Counted from the first letter of the stretch, positions 53,689 through 62,505 are shown. The stretch: 64,000 nucleotides of DNA from Allobosea sp. AAP35 (GCF_001295925.1 NZ_LJHQ01000037.1:1-64000), one strand, 5' to 3'. Notes: generated by a model not told the origin, from the letters alone. Numbers and translations are program-made.

Positions 53689-55161
53689 TTATGAAGCGAC
53701 CCCGGCCACCGTCGCCTTCGCGCCCTTGTCGAACAGGGCCGCAAGGTGCGTCTCGACGGCCCGCGTGAAGCGCGGCTCGCGCGGCAGATCGGTGCCGAAG
53801 ATCGCTTCGATGCCGAGCAGGGAACGGCTCAGGGCTTCAGCGTTGCGACCGGCGGCTAGGCTCTTCTCCGCGAAGGTCGCGGCCAGCGGATCGCGGACGT
53901 CGATCGGCGCGCCCTTCTCGTCGGTGCCCGCGACATAGGCCATCCAGGCTGCAACGCCGAGGGCGAGATGGTCGATCGGCGCGCCGGCCTTGAGGCGGTC
54001 GCGGATCGTGCCCAGCAGCCGCTGCGGCAGCTTCTGCGAACCGTCCATGGCGATCTGCCAGGTGCGGTGGCGGATGGCGGGATTGCGGAAGCGGGCCAGC
54101 AGCGCCTGCCCATAGTCGCCGAGCATCACGCCCTGCGGGGCCGGGACAGTGGGGATGATCTCGGCCCAGAGGCCTTCGAGGAAGCGGGCGAAGACGGCGT
54201 CGCCGCTGGCCTCGGCGACCGTCTCATGGCCGGCAAGATAGCCGAGATAGGCGAGGCTGGAATGCGCGCCGTTGAGCATGCGCAGCTTCATGAACTCGAA
54301 GGGCGCAACCTCGGAAACCATCTGCGCGCCGACGCGCTCCCAGGCGGGGCGGCCGGCTGCGAAGACGTCCTGGATCGCCCATTGCCGGAAGGGCTCGCCG
54401 ATCACGGGGGCTGCGTCCTCCAGCCCGATCAGGCCGGCGACCTCGGCGATGTCGGCCTGCGTCGTGGCGGGCACGATGCGGTCGACCATCGTCGCCGGGA
54501 AGGCGCCCTCGGCCTCGATCCACTGGGCGAGCCCGTCATCGCTCAGCGCCGCGAAATCGCGCACGAGGCCGCGCAGCACGCCGCCATTATGGGGAAGGTT
54601 GTCGCAGCTCAGCGCGGTGAAGGGCCCGAGCCCGGCGGCGCGACGGGCCTTCAGCGCAGCGACGATCAGGCCGACGGCCGAGCGGGGGCTGAGCGGGTTG
54701 GCGAGGTCGTGGACGATGCCGGGATGGTCGGCTTTCAGCCTGCCGGTGGCGGGGTCGTGGCAATAGCCCTTCTCGGTCACTGTCAGCGAGACGATGCGGG
54801 TGTCGGGTGACGCCATGCGGGCGATCAGCGTGGCGGGGTTTTCCGGGGCGACGAGCACCTCACCAAGGCAGCCGATGAGGCGCAGCTCCGGCCCCGCCGG
54901 GGCGCGCTTCAGCAGGGTGTAGAGCCCGTCCTGGGGGGCCAACCTGTCGCGCTGGTCGGGCCGCTGCAGGCTCGCTCCGGTGACGCCCCAGGCGCCGAAC
55001 TCGCGCTCCAGCGCATCCTCGGTGTATTCGCAGAGATGGGCGCGGGCGAAGGCGCCCAAGCCCAGATGGACGATGCCCGGCGTCAGCCGCGAGCGGTCAT
55101 AGGCGGGACGGCGGACGGTTGCGGGCAGGGCGGTGAGGGTGTTCGTCTTCAGTCGCGTCAA
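53689..55161 (-). CDS. uxuB: Fructuronate reductase / mannitol dehydrogenase family protein
   Basis: The 490-residue product belongs to the polyol-specific long-chain dehydrogenases, with the nucleotide-binding start IVHLGLGAFARAHLCEYTED and the conserved PFEFMKLRMLNGAHSSLAYL that bears the catalytic lysine. In this operon, with UxaC, it should reduce D-fructuronate to D-mannonate using NADH. Mannitol dehydrogenase activity is possible because the family overlaps. The start is a TTG at 55159-55161 overlapping the dctM stop (TTGA). No ATG or GTG lies near the family start. Confidence 0.85.
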   Translation of the reverse strand: MTRLKTNTLTALPATVRRPAYDRSRLTPGIVHLGLGAFARAHLCEYTEDALEREFGAWGVTGASLQRPDQRDRLAPQDGLYTLLKRAPAGPELRLIGCLGEVLVAPENPATLIARMASPDTRIVSLTVTEKGYCHDPATGRLKADHPGIVHDLANPLSPRSAVGLIVAALKARRAAGLGPFTALSCDNLPHNGGVLRGLVRDFAALSDDGLAQWIEAEGAFPATMVDRIVPATTQADIAEVAGLIGLEDAAPVIGEPFRQWAIQDVFAAGRPAWERVGAQMVSEVAPFEFMKLRMLNGAHSSLAYLGYLAGHETVAEASGDAVFARFLEGLWAEIIPTVPAPQGVMLGDYGQALLARFRNPAIRHRTWQIAMDGSQKLPQRLLGTIRDRLKAGAPIDHLALGVAAWMAYVAGTDEKGAPIDVRDPLAATFAEKSLAAGRNAEALSRSLLGIEAIFGTDLPREPRFTRAVETHLAALFDKGAKATVAGVAS

Positions 55162-56444
55162 CGGAATACGCTCGGCAGCCAGAGGGAGAAGGCGGGGACA
55201 TAAGTGACGAGCATCAGTACGGCGAGGCTGGCGCCGTAGAAAGGCCAGATGGTGCGCATCGCCTCCCAGATCGAGATCCGGCCGATCGCGCAGCCGACGA
55301 AGAGCACGGCGCCGACCGGCGGGGTGCACAGGCCGATGCCGAGATTGAGGATCAGGATCGCGCCGAAATGAACCGGGTCCATGCCGAAAGCCGTCACCAC
55401 CGGCAGGAAGATCGGCGTGGTGATGATGATCAGCGGCGACATGTCCATGAAGGTGCCCAGGAACAACAGCAGCAGGTTGATCAGCAGGAAGATCACGATC
55501 GGGTCGTTCGAGATCGACCGCATGAACGCGACCATGGCCGAGGGCACCTGGAAGAAGGCGAGCAGCCAGCCGAAGGCGGCCGCGCAGCCGATCACCAGCA
55601 GCACCATCGCCGTGGTGCGCACGGCCGCGAAGGTCGCGTCCTTGAACTCGACGAGGTTCATGCCGCGATAGACCAGCACCGTGATCAGCAGGGCGTAGAC
55701 CGCCGCGATGCAGGAGCTTTCCGTGGCGGTGAAGACGCCCGAGCGCACGCCGCCGAAGATGATGCCGATCAGGATGATGCCGGGGAAGGCTGAGACGGCA
55801 TAGGTCGCGACTCGCGCCCAGCCGGGGAAGGCTTCGGCCGGGTAGCCGCGCTTGCGCGCGACGATCCAGGTCACGAGCATCAGCGCCGTGGCCAGCATCA
55901 GGCCCGGCACGATGCCGGCGGTGAAGAGATCGGCGATCGAGATCGCGCCACCGGCCGACAGCGAATAGATGATCATGTTGTGGGAGGGCGGGATCAGCAG
56001 CGCGATGATGGCGGAGCTGACCGTGACGTTGACGGCAAAGGAGGTGTCATAGCCGCGCTTCTGCATCTGCGGGATCATCAGCCCGCCGATGGCGGATGCG
56101 TCCGCCACGGCCGAGCCGGAGATGCCGCCGAACAGGGTCGATGCGGCGATGTTCACCTGGCCCAGCCCACCGCGCAGATGCCCGACCAGCGAGCCGGCGA
56201 AGCGCACCAGCCGCTCGGCGATGCCGCCGCGGATCATCAGGTCGCCGGCATAGATGAAGAAGGGGATCGCCATCAGCGAGAACACGCTGATGCCGGAATT
56301 CAGACGCTGGAAGACGACCAGCGGCGGGATTCCCATATAGACGACGGTCGCCAGCGAGGCGGCGCCCAGGCAAAACGCGATCGGCGTGCCGATCAGCAGC
56401 AGCACGACGAAGCTGCCGAAGAGGATGATCAGTTCGAGGCTCAT
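55158..56444 (-). CDS. TRAP transporter large permease (DctM type)
   Basis: The 428-residue membrane protein has about 12 hydrophobic helices and the DctM hallmarks: GTPIAFCLGAASLATVVYMG, MAIPFFIYAGDLMIRGGIAE, FGGISGSAVADASAIGGLMI and LLIPPSHNMIIYSLSAGGAI. It is the sodium-driven transport subunit of a TRAP system that, by context, imports hexuronates. Its ATG overlaps the dctQ stop and its stop overlaps the uxuB start, so the three genes are coupled. Confidence 0.95.
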   Translation of the reverse strand: MSLELIILFGSFVVLLLIGTPIAFCLGAASLATVVYMGIPPLVVFQRLNSGISVFSLMAIPFFIYAGDLMIRGGIAERLVRFAGSLVGHLRGGLGQVNIAASTLFGGISGSAVADASAIGGLMIPQMQKRGYDTSFAVNVTVSSAIIALLIPPSHNMIIYSLSAGGAISIADLFTAGIVPGLMLATALMLVTWIVARKRGYPAEAFPGWARVATYAVSAFPGIILIGIIFGGVRSGVFTATESSCIAAVYALLITVLVYRGMNLVEFKDATFAAVRTTAMVLLVIGCAAAFGWLLAFFQVPSAMVAFMRSISNDPIVIFLLINLLLLFLGTFMDMSPLIIITTPIFLPVVTAFGMDPVHFGAILILNLGIGLCTPPVGAVLFVGCAIGRISIWEAMRTIWPFYGASLAVLMLVTYVPAFSLWLPSVFR

Positions 56445-56935
56445 GCGCCGGTCCCATCCTCATGGCCGGTGGCCAGATTGTAGAGATGTTCGAGGGTGAA
56501 GAAGGAGATCAGCGCGCCACCGCCGAGCAGCGGCAGGAAATCGACACCGCCCGGCCAGCCCAGGATCGGGATCGTGGCGGTCCAGGTGCCGATGACGAGG
56601 TCCCAGCTGTACCAGACCATGGCGAGGCCGAAGGCGAGCACGACGAGATGGCTGACGAGCGCCATCAGCTTGGCGGGCCGCCCCGGGAACGCGATGCGCA
56701 GGATGTCGAAGCCGAGATGATAGCCCTCGCGGACGCCGACGGCGGCGCCGAGGAGAATGAACCAGCCCATCAGCTGGATCGACAGCGCCTCGGTCCAGGT
56801 CGGCGTGCTGTTGAGCACATAGCGCCCGAAGACCTGCCAGGCGACGGCCAGCGTCATGCCGATCAGGCCGATCGCGGACAGCCATAACGCCAGCGTGGCC
56901 AGAAAGCTGGAAAGACGATTCAAGGCTGGTGACAT
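56441..56935 (-). CDS. TRAP transporter small permease (DctQ type)
   Basis: The 164-residue product has four predicted helices and the family segment FGRYVLNSTPTWTEALSIQL, followed by LLGAAVGVREGYHLGFDILR. It supports the large permease in the inner membrane. It follows the binding-protein gene after 79 bases that contain a strong hairpin, and it overlaps dctM by 4 bases. Confidence 0.94.
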   Translation of the reverse strand: MSPALNRLSSFLATLALWLSAIGLIGMTLAVAWQVFGRYVLNSTPTWTEALSIQLMGWFILLGAAVGVREGYHLGFDILRIAFPGRPAKLMALVSHLVVLAFGLAMVWYSWDLVIGTWTATIPILGWPGGVDFLPLLGGGALISFFTLEHLYNLATGHEDGTGA

Positions 56936-56971
56936 CGGCGTTTGTCCCGGGGCAGCATTCGATGCAACGCA

Positions 56972-56998
56972 AATGGCGCGCCGTTTCGGCGCGCCATT
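56972..56998 (-). promoter_or_regulatory. Perfect intercistronic hairpin after dctP
   Basis: aatggcgcgcc (56972-56982) pairs perfectly with ggcgcgccatt (56988-56998) around a 5-base loop, 16 bases after the dctP stop. No long T tract follows in the direction of transcription. It probably stabilises the binding-protein message or limits read-through into the permease genes. Confidence 0.75.
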
Positions 56999-57014
56999 CC
57001 GTGTCAGGAGAAGC

Positions 57015-57998
57015 TCACTTCACCGCCTGGATGGCGGCAACCATCTCCTTGAGCTTCGCATCGGTGACGAACTTGTCGTAGACCGGCTTCATCGCGTCGA
57101 TGAAGGGCTGCTTCTCGACCGCGTTGACGACCGCGCCGCCAGCCTTGACCTTGGCTTCGGAGGCCTTCTCGCGGGCATCCCAAAGCTCGCGCATCTTGGC
57201 GACGGATTCCTTCGCCGCGGCCTTGATCAGCGCCTTGTCCTCGGCGTTGAACTTGTCGAAGCTCTTCTTCGACATCACCAGCACCTCAGGCGAAAGCGAG
57301 TGCTCGGTCAGCGAGTAGAACTTCGAGACCTCGTAATGCTTGGTCGATTCATAGGAAGGCCAGTTGTTTTCGGCGCCGTCGATGACACCGGTCTGCAGGC
57401 CGGAATAGACCTCGCCGAAATTCATCGGCGTGGCGTTGGCGCCGAGCGCCGAGACCAGGCTGACGAACATGTCGGACTGCTGCACGCGGATCTTCAGGCC
57501 CTTCATGTCGGCGGGCGTGTTGATGGCGCGCTTGGAATTGTAGAAGGAGCGCGAGCCGGAATCGTAGAAGGCCAGGCCGATCAGGTCGTGCTTCTCGAAC
57601 TCCTTCAGCAAGGCATCGCCGATCGGACCGTCCATCACCGTGCGCATATGGGCGACCGAGCGGAAGATGAAGGGCAGCGACGGCACATTGGTTGCCGGGA
57701 TCAGATTGTTGAACGGCGCCATGTTGATGCGGTTCATGTCGATGACGCCAAAGCGGGTCTGCTCGATCGTGTCCTTCTCCTGGCCGAGCTGGGCCGAGTG
57801 GAAGACATTGATCTTGATGCGGCCCTTGCTGCGCTCCTCGAGCAGCTTGCTCATATGCTTGACCGCCTCGATGGTCGGATAGCCATCGGGGTGAATGTCC
57901 GTCGAGCGCAGGGTGACGTTCTGGGCGCTGGCGGTGCCGGCGACGAGGGCGAAGATGGCGGCGCCCGCAAGGGCGGCGAATGTGCGTTTGGTGAGCAT
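57015..57998 (-). CDS. TRAP transporter substrate-binding protein (DctP type)
   Basis: The 327-residue periplasmic protein has a signal peptide cleaved near TASA-Q and the DctP fold, with the substrate-clamp arginine probably in LKIRVQQSDMFVSLVSALGA and the family segment YSGLQTGVIDGAENNWPSYE. By operon it should bind hexuronates such as glucuronate, galacturonate or an unsaturated uronate. GGGAGAG precedes the ATG. It lies 99 bases after kdgF, and the gap contains a hairpin. Confidence 0.94.
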   Translation of the reverse strand: MLTKRTFAALAGAAIFALVAGTASAQNVTLRSTDIHPDGYPTIEAVKHMSKLLEERSKGRIKINVFHSAQLGQEKDTIEQTRFGVIDMNRINMAPFNNLIPATNVPSLPFIFRSVAHMRTVMDGPIGDALLKEFEKHDLIGLAFYDSGSRSFYNSKRAINTPADMKGLKIRVQQSDMFVSLVSALGANATPMNFGEVYSGLQTGVIDGAENNWPSYESTKHYEVSKFYSLTEHSLSPEVLVMSKKSFDKFNAEDKALIKAAAKESVAKMRELWDAREKASEAKVKAGGAVVNAVEKQPFIDAMKPVYDKFVTDAKLKEMVAAIQAVK

Positions 57999-58063
57999 GG
58001 CAGGTTCTCTCCCGTTTGGTGGTGGCGCCGGGTTTTTCCGGTCGTTCTTGTCCCGTGATGGGA

Positions 58064-58089
58064 GCCCTGCCGGCAGTGGCCGGCAGGGC
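58064..58089 (-). promoter_or_regulatory. Hairpin between kdgF and dctP
   Basis: gccctgccgg (58064-58073) pairs perfectly with ccggcagggc (58080-58089) around a 6-base loop, 8 bases after the kdgF stop. There is no T tract. It may separate the enzyme part of the operon from the transporter part, or mark a processing site. Confidence 0.6.
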
Positions 58090-58097
58090 GGTCTCGT

Positions 58098-58439
58098 CTA
58101 GAGAAATTCACTCCGCATCGGCGTGAAGGAATCGATGAGCTGTCCGGCTTCGACGGCGGTGACACCATGGACGAGGTCGGCCGGCACGAAGAAGGTGTCG
58201 CCAGTGACAAGGCGCTCGGTCTTCCCGTCGATGGTGACGTCGAAGACGCCGCTCTCGACGTAAGAAGCCTGGCGGTGCGGGTGCTGGTGGGCTTTTCCGA
58301 CCGCGCCGGCCTCGAAGACCACGCGCACGACCATCAGATCCTCGCCATAGGCCATGATTTTGCGCCTGACGCCGGGCTCGGTCGGCTCCCAGGCGAGATC
58401 GGAGTCGTGCTGGAAGAAGGAATTGAGACGTTCGGTCAT
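58098..58439 (-). CDS. kdgF: Cupin-domain protein, KdgF type
   Basis: The 113-residue single-cupin product has metal-ligand histidines in KAHQHPHRQASYVESG and a later His in VPADLVHGV. This matches KdgF, which opens 4,5-unsaturated uronates to 5-keto-4-deoxyuronate, the substrate of KduI. I placed the start at MTERLNSFFQ, whose ATG overlaps the kduD stop (ATGA); the longer open frame is shadow sequence. Its position directly after kduI and kduD supports the role. Confidence 0.85.
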   Translation of the reverse strand: MTERLNSFFQHDSDLAWEPTEPGVRRKIMAYGEDLMVVRVVFEAGAVGKAHQHPHRQASYVESGVFDVTIDGKTERLVTGDTFFVPADLVHGVTAVEAGQLIDSFTPMRSEFL

Positions 58440-59194
58440 CGGGCGAGCCAGCCTCCGTCGACGGGGATGATGGCGCCGTGCATGTAGGCAGCGGCGTCGC
58501 TTGCGAGGAACACGGCCGCGCCGCCTATGTCCGAGGGCTTGCCCCAGCGACCGGCCGGAATGCGGGCGAGGATGGCGCCGTTGCGGTCGGGGTCGGCGCG
58601 CAGGGCTTCCGTGTTGTTGCTCTCGATATAGCCCGGCGCGATGGCGTTCACATTGATGCCCTTGGCCGCCCATTCGCAGGCCAAAAGCTTCGTCAGGCCG
58701 GCGAGCCCGCTCTTGCTGGCGGTGTAGGAGGCGACGCGGATGCCGCCCTGGAAGGAGAGCAACGAGGCGATGTTGACGATGCGGGCGCTGCGTCCGGCCT
58801 CGACGGCCGATTTCGCGAAGGCCTGGGCCAAGAAGAACGTCGCCTTGAGGTTGACGTTCATGACCTCGTCCCAGTCGCTTTCGCTGAACTCGAGCGCGTC
58901 CGCCCGGCGGATGATGCCGGCATTGTTGATCAGGATGTCGAGCGGGCCGGACAGTTCGGCAGCCTGCGCGATCACGCCCGGCGCGACGCCCTGTTCCTGC
59001 AGATCGACCTTCAGCGCGTGGCCCGTGCCGCCGGCATTTGCGATCAGCGCCAGCGTCTCGCCCATGTCGGATCGCCCGGCCGCGACGACGGTCGCTCCCG
59101 CTTCAGCCAGCGCCAGCGCGATGCCCTGACCGATGCCGGTGTTCGCGCCGGTCACCAGGGCGTTGCGGCCGGTGAGGTCGAAGGGCGAGGCCAT
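58436..59194 (-). CDS. kduD: 2-dehydro-3-deoxy-D-gluconate 5-dehydrogenase KduD
   Basis: The 252-residue SDR-family product has the NAD motif GANTGIGQGIALAL, the NNAGIIRRADALEF segment and the catalytic YTASKSGLAGLTKLLA with Tyr and Lys four residues apart. It reduces 2,5-diketo-3-deoxygluconate to 2-keto-3-deoxygluconate after KduI. The start MASPFDLTGRNALVTG overlaps the kduI stop (TGATG), and the stop overlaps kdgF. RADPDRNGAILARIPAGRWG is typical of KduD. Confidence 0.93.
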   Translation of the reverse strand: MASPFDLTGRNALVTGANTGIGQGIALALAEAGATVVAAGRSDMGETLALIANAGGTGHALKVDLQEQGVAPGVIAQAAELSGPLDILINNAGIIRRADALEFSESDWDEVMNVNLKATFFLAQAFAKSAVEAGRSARIVNIASLLSFQGGIRVASYTASKSGLAGLTKLLACEWAAKGINVNAIAPGYIESNNTEALRADPDRNGAILARIPAGRWGKPSDIGGAAVFLASDAAAYMHGAIIPVDGGWLAR

Positions 59195-60039
59195 CAGCGC
59201 AACATGTCCACGGGGGCGGCGTCCATGTCGGTGAACTCGACATTGTCGCCGGCCATGGCCCAGACGAAGGCGTAGTTGGAGGTGCCGCAGCCGCAATGGA
59301 TCGACCAGTTCGGCGAGATCACCGCCTGCTCGTTGGCCACCAGCAAATGGCGGGTCTGGGTCGGCTCGCCCATGAAGTGGAAGACGCGGTGGGCGGGATC
59401 GAGGTTGAAATAGAGATAGGCTTCCATCCGCCGCGTATGGGTGTGGCAGGGCATCGAGTTCCAGACCGAGCCGGGCTCCAGCGCCGTCATGCCCATCACC
59501 AGCTGGTTGGTGCCGGTGGTGTTGGGCATGATGTATTGCCGGATGGTGCGCTTGTTGGAGGTCTCGGGCGAGCCGAGATGCAGCGTGTTGGCGTCAGCCT
59601 GGCGGATGAGCTGATGGGGCGCCTCGCGATGGGCCGGCGCGCTGGTCAGGTAGAACTTGGCCGGGTTGGCGGCGTCCGCGCTGGCGAAGGAGACGTCCTT
59701 CGCGCCGAGGCCGACATAGAGCGCGTCTAGGTTCGGCAGCTCGAAGACCGTGCCATCGACGGTGACGCTACCGGCGCCGCCGAGATTGATGATTCCGAGT
59801 TCGCGCCTGGCGAGAAAGAAGGGCGTGCCGGTCGGCGCGAAGGGGGCAAGCGTCAGCGGCGCAGCCGCCGGCATCGCGCCGCCGACGATCATGCGGTCGT
59901 AATGGCTGTAGGTCAGCGTGATCTCGCCCGGGGCGAAGACGCGCTCGATCAGGAAATCCTCGCGAAGCGCGTCGGTGTCGTAGCCCTTGACGTCGCGCGG
60001 GTGCGAGGCCTGGCGTTCGTCGATCTTGGGGGCGGTCAT
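59194..60039 (-). CDS. kduI: 5-dehydro-4-deoxy-D-glucuronate isomerase KduI
   Basis: The 281-residue bicupin isomerase has the zinc-site motif MPCHTHTRRMEAYLYF and the C-terminal WSIHCGCGTSNYAFVWAMAG typical of KduI. It converts 5-keto-4-deoxyuronate to 2,5-diketo-3-deoxygluconate, the substrate of KduD. The N-terminal YDTDALREDFLIERVFAPGE is also characteristic. Its start overlaps the uxaC stop (ATGA), so it is translationally coupled. Confidence 0.96.
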   Translation of the reverse strand: MTAPKIDERQASHPRDVKGYDTDALREDFLIERVFAPGEITLTYSHYDRMIVGGAMPAAAPLTLAPFAPTGTPFFLARRELGIINLGGAGSVTVDGTVFELPNLDALYVGLGAKDVSFASADAANPAKFYLTSAPAHREAPHQLIRQADANTLHLGSPETSNKRTIRQYIMPNTTGTNQLVMGMTALEPGSVWNSMPCHTHTRRMEAYLYFNLDPAHRVFHFMGEPTQTRHLLVANEQAVISPNWSIHCGCGTSNYAFVWAMAGDNVEFTDMDAAPVDMLR

Positions 60040-61439
60040 AGGCGATAAGCCTCCTTGGCCAGTCGGTAGGCGAGGTCATGGGCGACCTCGGCAGCCTCGT
60101 CCTCGTCGAGACGGTGCTCGGCGACGAGTTTGGCCAGATAGGTGCAGTCGCAGCGGCGGGCGACGTCATGGCGCGCGGGGATCGAGAGATAGGCGCGGGT
60201 GTCGTCGTTGAAGCCGACGGTGTTGTAGAAGCCGGCCGTTTCGGTGGTCAGCTCGCGGAAGCGCAGCATCGCTTCGGGCGCATCGAGGAACCACCAGCCG
60301 GGTCCGAGCTTCAACGCCGGGTAATGCCCTGCCAGCGGCGCGAGTTCGCGCGAATAGCTGGTCTCGTCGAGGGTGAAGGCGATGACGGTCAGGTCAGGCT
60401 CATTGCCGACCGCGTCGAGCAGCGGCTTCAAAGCGGTGACGTAATCGGTCTGGCGGGGGATGTCGGCGCCCATGTCGCGGCCGAAATGCTCGAACAGGAA
60501 GGCATTGTGGTTGCGCGAGGAGCCGGGATGGATCTGCAGGACGAGCCCGTCATCGAGGCTCATCTTCGCCATCTCGGTCAGCATCTGGCCGCGGAAGAGA
60601 TCGGCTTCCTCGGCCGAGACTGAGCCAGCGACGACCTTGGCGAAGAGCGCCTCGGCGTCGGCCTTTGAGAGGTTGGCGGTGCGGGCGGTGGCGTGGCCGT
60701 GGTCGGAGGAGGTCGCGCCGCGCTGGCGGAAATAGTCGCGGCGCTGGCGGTGGGCGGCCAGATAGCCGGTCCAGCTATGGGCATCCTCGCCGGTGAGCGC
60801 GCCGAACTGGTCGAGATTGGTCGCAAAACCCTCGAATTCGGGGTCGACGACGCTGTCGGGGCGATAGGCGGTGACGACCTTGCCGCTCCAACCCGAGGCC
60901 TTGATCATGTCGTGCCATTTGAGGTCGTCGAGCGCGCCTTCGGTGGTCGAGATCGCCTCGATCTTGAACTGCTCGAACAGCGCGCGGGGGCGCAGTTCCG
61001 GCTGCTCCAGCTTTTCCGCGATCTTGTCGTAGAGCCTGTCGGCATTGTCTGGCGAAAGCCGCTCGTTGATGCCGAAGACGTTCGACAGCGCATGCTCGAG
61101 CCAGAGCCGCGTCGGCGTGCCCCGGAAGAGATGCCAATGGCTGGCGAAGAGCGTCCAGATCGCGCGCGGATCGGCCTCGACCGGGGCACCGTCCTTGCGG
61201 GGGATGCCGAGCTGTTCGAGCCGAACGCCCTGCGAATAGAGCATGCGGAAGATGTAGTGGTCCGGCTTGACCAGCAGCGTGGCCGGATCGCTGAAGGGCT
61301 GGTCTTCGGCGAACCAGCGCGGGTCGGTATGGCCATGCGGCGAGATGATCGGCAGGTCGCGAATCGTGGCGTAGAGCCGGCGCGCGATGCCGCGCGTCAC
61401 GGGGTCGGCGGGAAACAGGCGATCATCGTGAAGCAGCAT
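60036..61439 (-). CDS. uxaC: Glucuronate isomerase UxaC
   Basis: The 467-residue product is an amidohydrolase-fold uronate isomerase with the metal site ISPHGHTDPRWFAEDQPF near residue 35 and later VLQIHPGSSRNHNAF. It converts D-glucuronate to D-fructuronate, and galacturonate to tagaturonate, as the first step of hexuronate catabolism. It is the first gene of an operon that runs to uxuB. A promoter and repeat motifs lie upstream. Confidence 0.96.
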   Translation of the reverse strand: MLLHDDRLFPADPVTRGIARRLYATIRDLPIISPHGHTDPRWFAEDQPFSDPATLLVKPDHYIFRMLYSQGVRLEQLGIPRKDGAPVEADPRAIWTLFASHWHLFRGTPTRLWLEHALSNVFGINERLSPDNADRLYDKIAEKLEQPELRPRALFEQFKIEAISTTEGALDDLKWHDMIKASGWSGKVVTAYRPDSVVDPEFEGFATNLDQFGALTGEDAHSWTGYLAAHRQRRDYFRQRGATSSDHGHATARTANLSKADAEALFAKVVAGSVSAEEADLFRGQMLTEMAKMSLDDGLVLQIHPGSSRNHNAFLFEHFGRDMGADIPRQTDYVTALKPLLDAVGNEPDLTVIAFTLDETSYSRELAPLAGHYPALKLGPGWWFLDAPEAMLRFRELTTETAGFYNTVGFNDDTRAYLSIPARHDVARRCDCTYLAKLVAEHRLDEDEAAEVAHDLAYRLAKEAYRL

Positions 61440-61468
61440 CGAAACGGCACTCTTGTCGGCGCGACGGG

Positions 61469-61498
61469 ACCATAGTCACTGCCGCGAAGGATGGTCAA
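61469..61498 (-). promoter_or_regulatory. Probable promoter of the uronate operon
   Basis: On the minus strand TTGACC (61493-61498) and TATGGT (61469-61474) are spaced by 18 bases and lie about 30 bases upstream of the uxaC ATG. The AATATACTA repeats at 61497-61513 abut the -35. Confidence 0.45.
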
Positions 61499-61513
61499 TA
61501 TACTAATATACTA
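61497..61513. promoter_or_regulatory. Candidate GntR operator: overlapping AATATACTA repeats
   Basis: AATATACTA occurs at 61497-61505 and again at 61505-61513, an 8-base-period direct repeat in an otherwise GC-rich region, followed by GTTGGTC. It lies between the divergent uxaC and GntR genes and touches the -35 of the uxaC promoter. Binding by the adjacent regulator is inferred. Confidence 0.4.
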
Positions 61514-61618
61514 GTTGGTCTGAGAGAGGCATGCTATCGGCCAAAGGGAGCAGATGCCCTGCTGGCGACTGTCGTGATCCGGCAGCACGGGAGCGGCTGG
61601 TGGAGTCGAGGCAAGGTG

Positions 61619-62362
61619 ATGTCGCAGATCACGATCCCGCAAGATGCCGGCGATGACGGGCCGCGACGCGAGCGCCGCCGCCAGCCCGCGGGAGGTGTGC
61701 CGTCCGGCCGTTCGACGGCAGCCTCCATGGTTCAGGACGAGTTGCGGCGTGCGATCCTGGCGATGGAGATCGTGCCTGGCGCGGCGCTCATTGAAAGGGA
61801 GCTGACCGCGCGTTTCGGCACCAGCCGCACTCCGGTCCGGGAAGCGTTGATCCGGCTGAAGGAGGAGGGGCTCGTCGAGATCTTCCCGCAGGCGGGGACC
61901 TTCGTGGCGCGAATTCCCACCGAGGCGATCCCCGAGGCGGTCTTCATCCGGCAGGCGCTGGAATGCGCGACGGTCGAACTCGTCGCGCGGACCGCGACGG
62001 AGCAGGCCATCGCAAAGCTCGACGCCCTGATCGCGCGGCAGCATGAGGCGTTGGAGGCCGGTGACCAGGAAGGCTTCCACCTCGCCGACGAGGCCTTCCA
62101 CGAAACGCTGGCGGGGATCGCCGGCTATCCCGGCATCTGGAAAATCGCACATGCCGCCAAGAGCCAGATCGACCGCTGCCGACGCATGACCCTGCCCGTT
62201 CCCGGCCGCATGGCGATGGTGATCCGCGAGCATCTGTCGATCGTCGACGCGCTGCAAAGGCAGGATGGCCCCGGCGCCGAGGTGGCGATGCGCCAGCATC
62301 TGGGGACGCTGCTGCCCGATCTGGTGCATCTGCAGGAGCAATATCCGGATTACTTCGCCTGA
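61619..62362 (+). CDS. GntR-family regulator with FCD domain
   Basis: The 247-residue product has an N-terminal winged helix (about residues 35-95, with IERELTARFGTSRTPVREAL) and a C-terminal all-helical FCD ligand domain (about 105-235) bearing the metal-binding DEAFHETLAGIAGYP and REHLSIVDAL. It diverges from the uronate operon, whose expression it probably represses in the absence of a uronate or KDG ligand. I chose MSQITIPQ because GAGG lies 7 bases upstream. Confidence 0.9.
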   Translation: MSQITIPQDAGDDGPRRERRRQPAGGVPSGRSTAASMVQDELRRAILAMEIVPGAALIERELTARFGTSRTPVREALIRLKEEGLVEIFPQAGTFVARIPTEAIPEAVFIRQALECATVELVARTATEQAIAKLDALIARQHEALEAGDQEGFHLADEAFHETLAGIAGYPGIWKIAHAAKSQIDRCRRMTLPVPGRMAMVIREHLSIVDALQRQDGPGAEVAMRQHLGTLLPDLVHLQEQYPDYFA

Positions 62363-62505
62363 ACGCGGCGCCTCGGCGCGGAGCTTGCTTCGCCTTGTGG
62401 CGCGGCGGGAGTTGGCCTGGCTTGCGTCGCGCGGCCATGCCGGCTTCGATGATGCATGCCCTCGACCAGGGCCCGCGCCGCACCCGCCTGACGAGGACGA
62501 TGCCG

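Noticed and set aside
56972-56998. The hairpin after dctP as a rho-independent terminator
   Set aside because: No T tract follows and the downstream genes complete the same transporter, so full termination is unlikely.
61494-61520. A TGGTC-type inverted operator at the uronate promoter
   Set aside because: GGTC occurs on both sides but in direct, not inverted, orientation, and its spacing is not that of a GntR palindrome.
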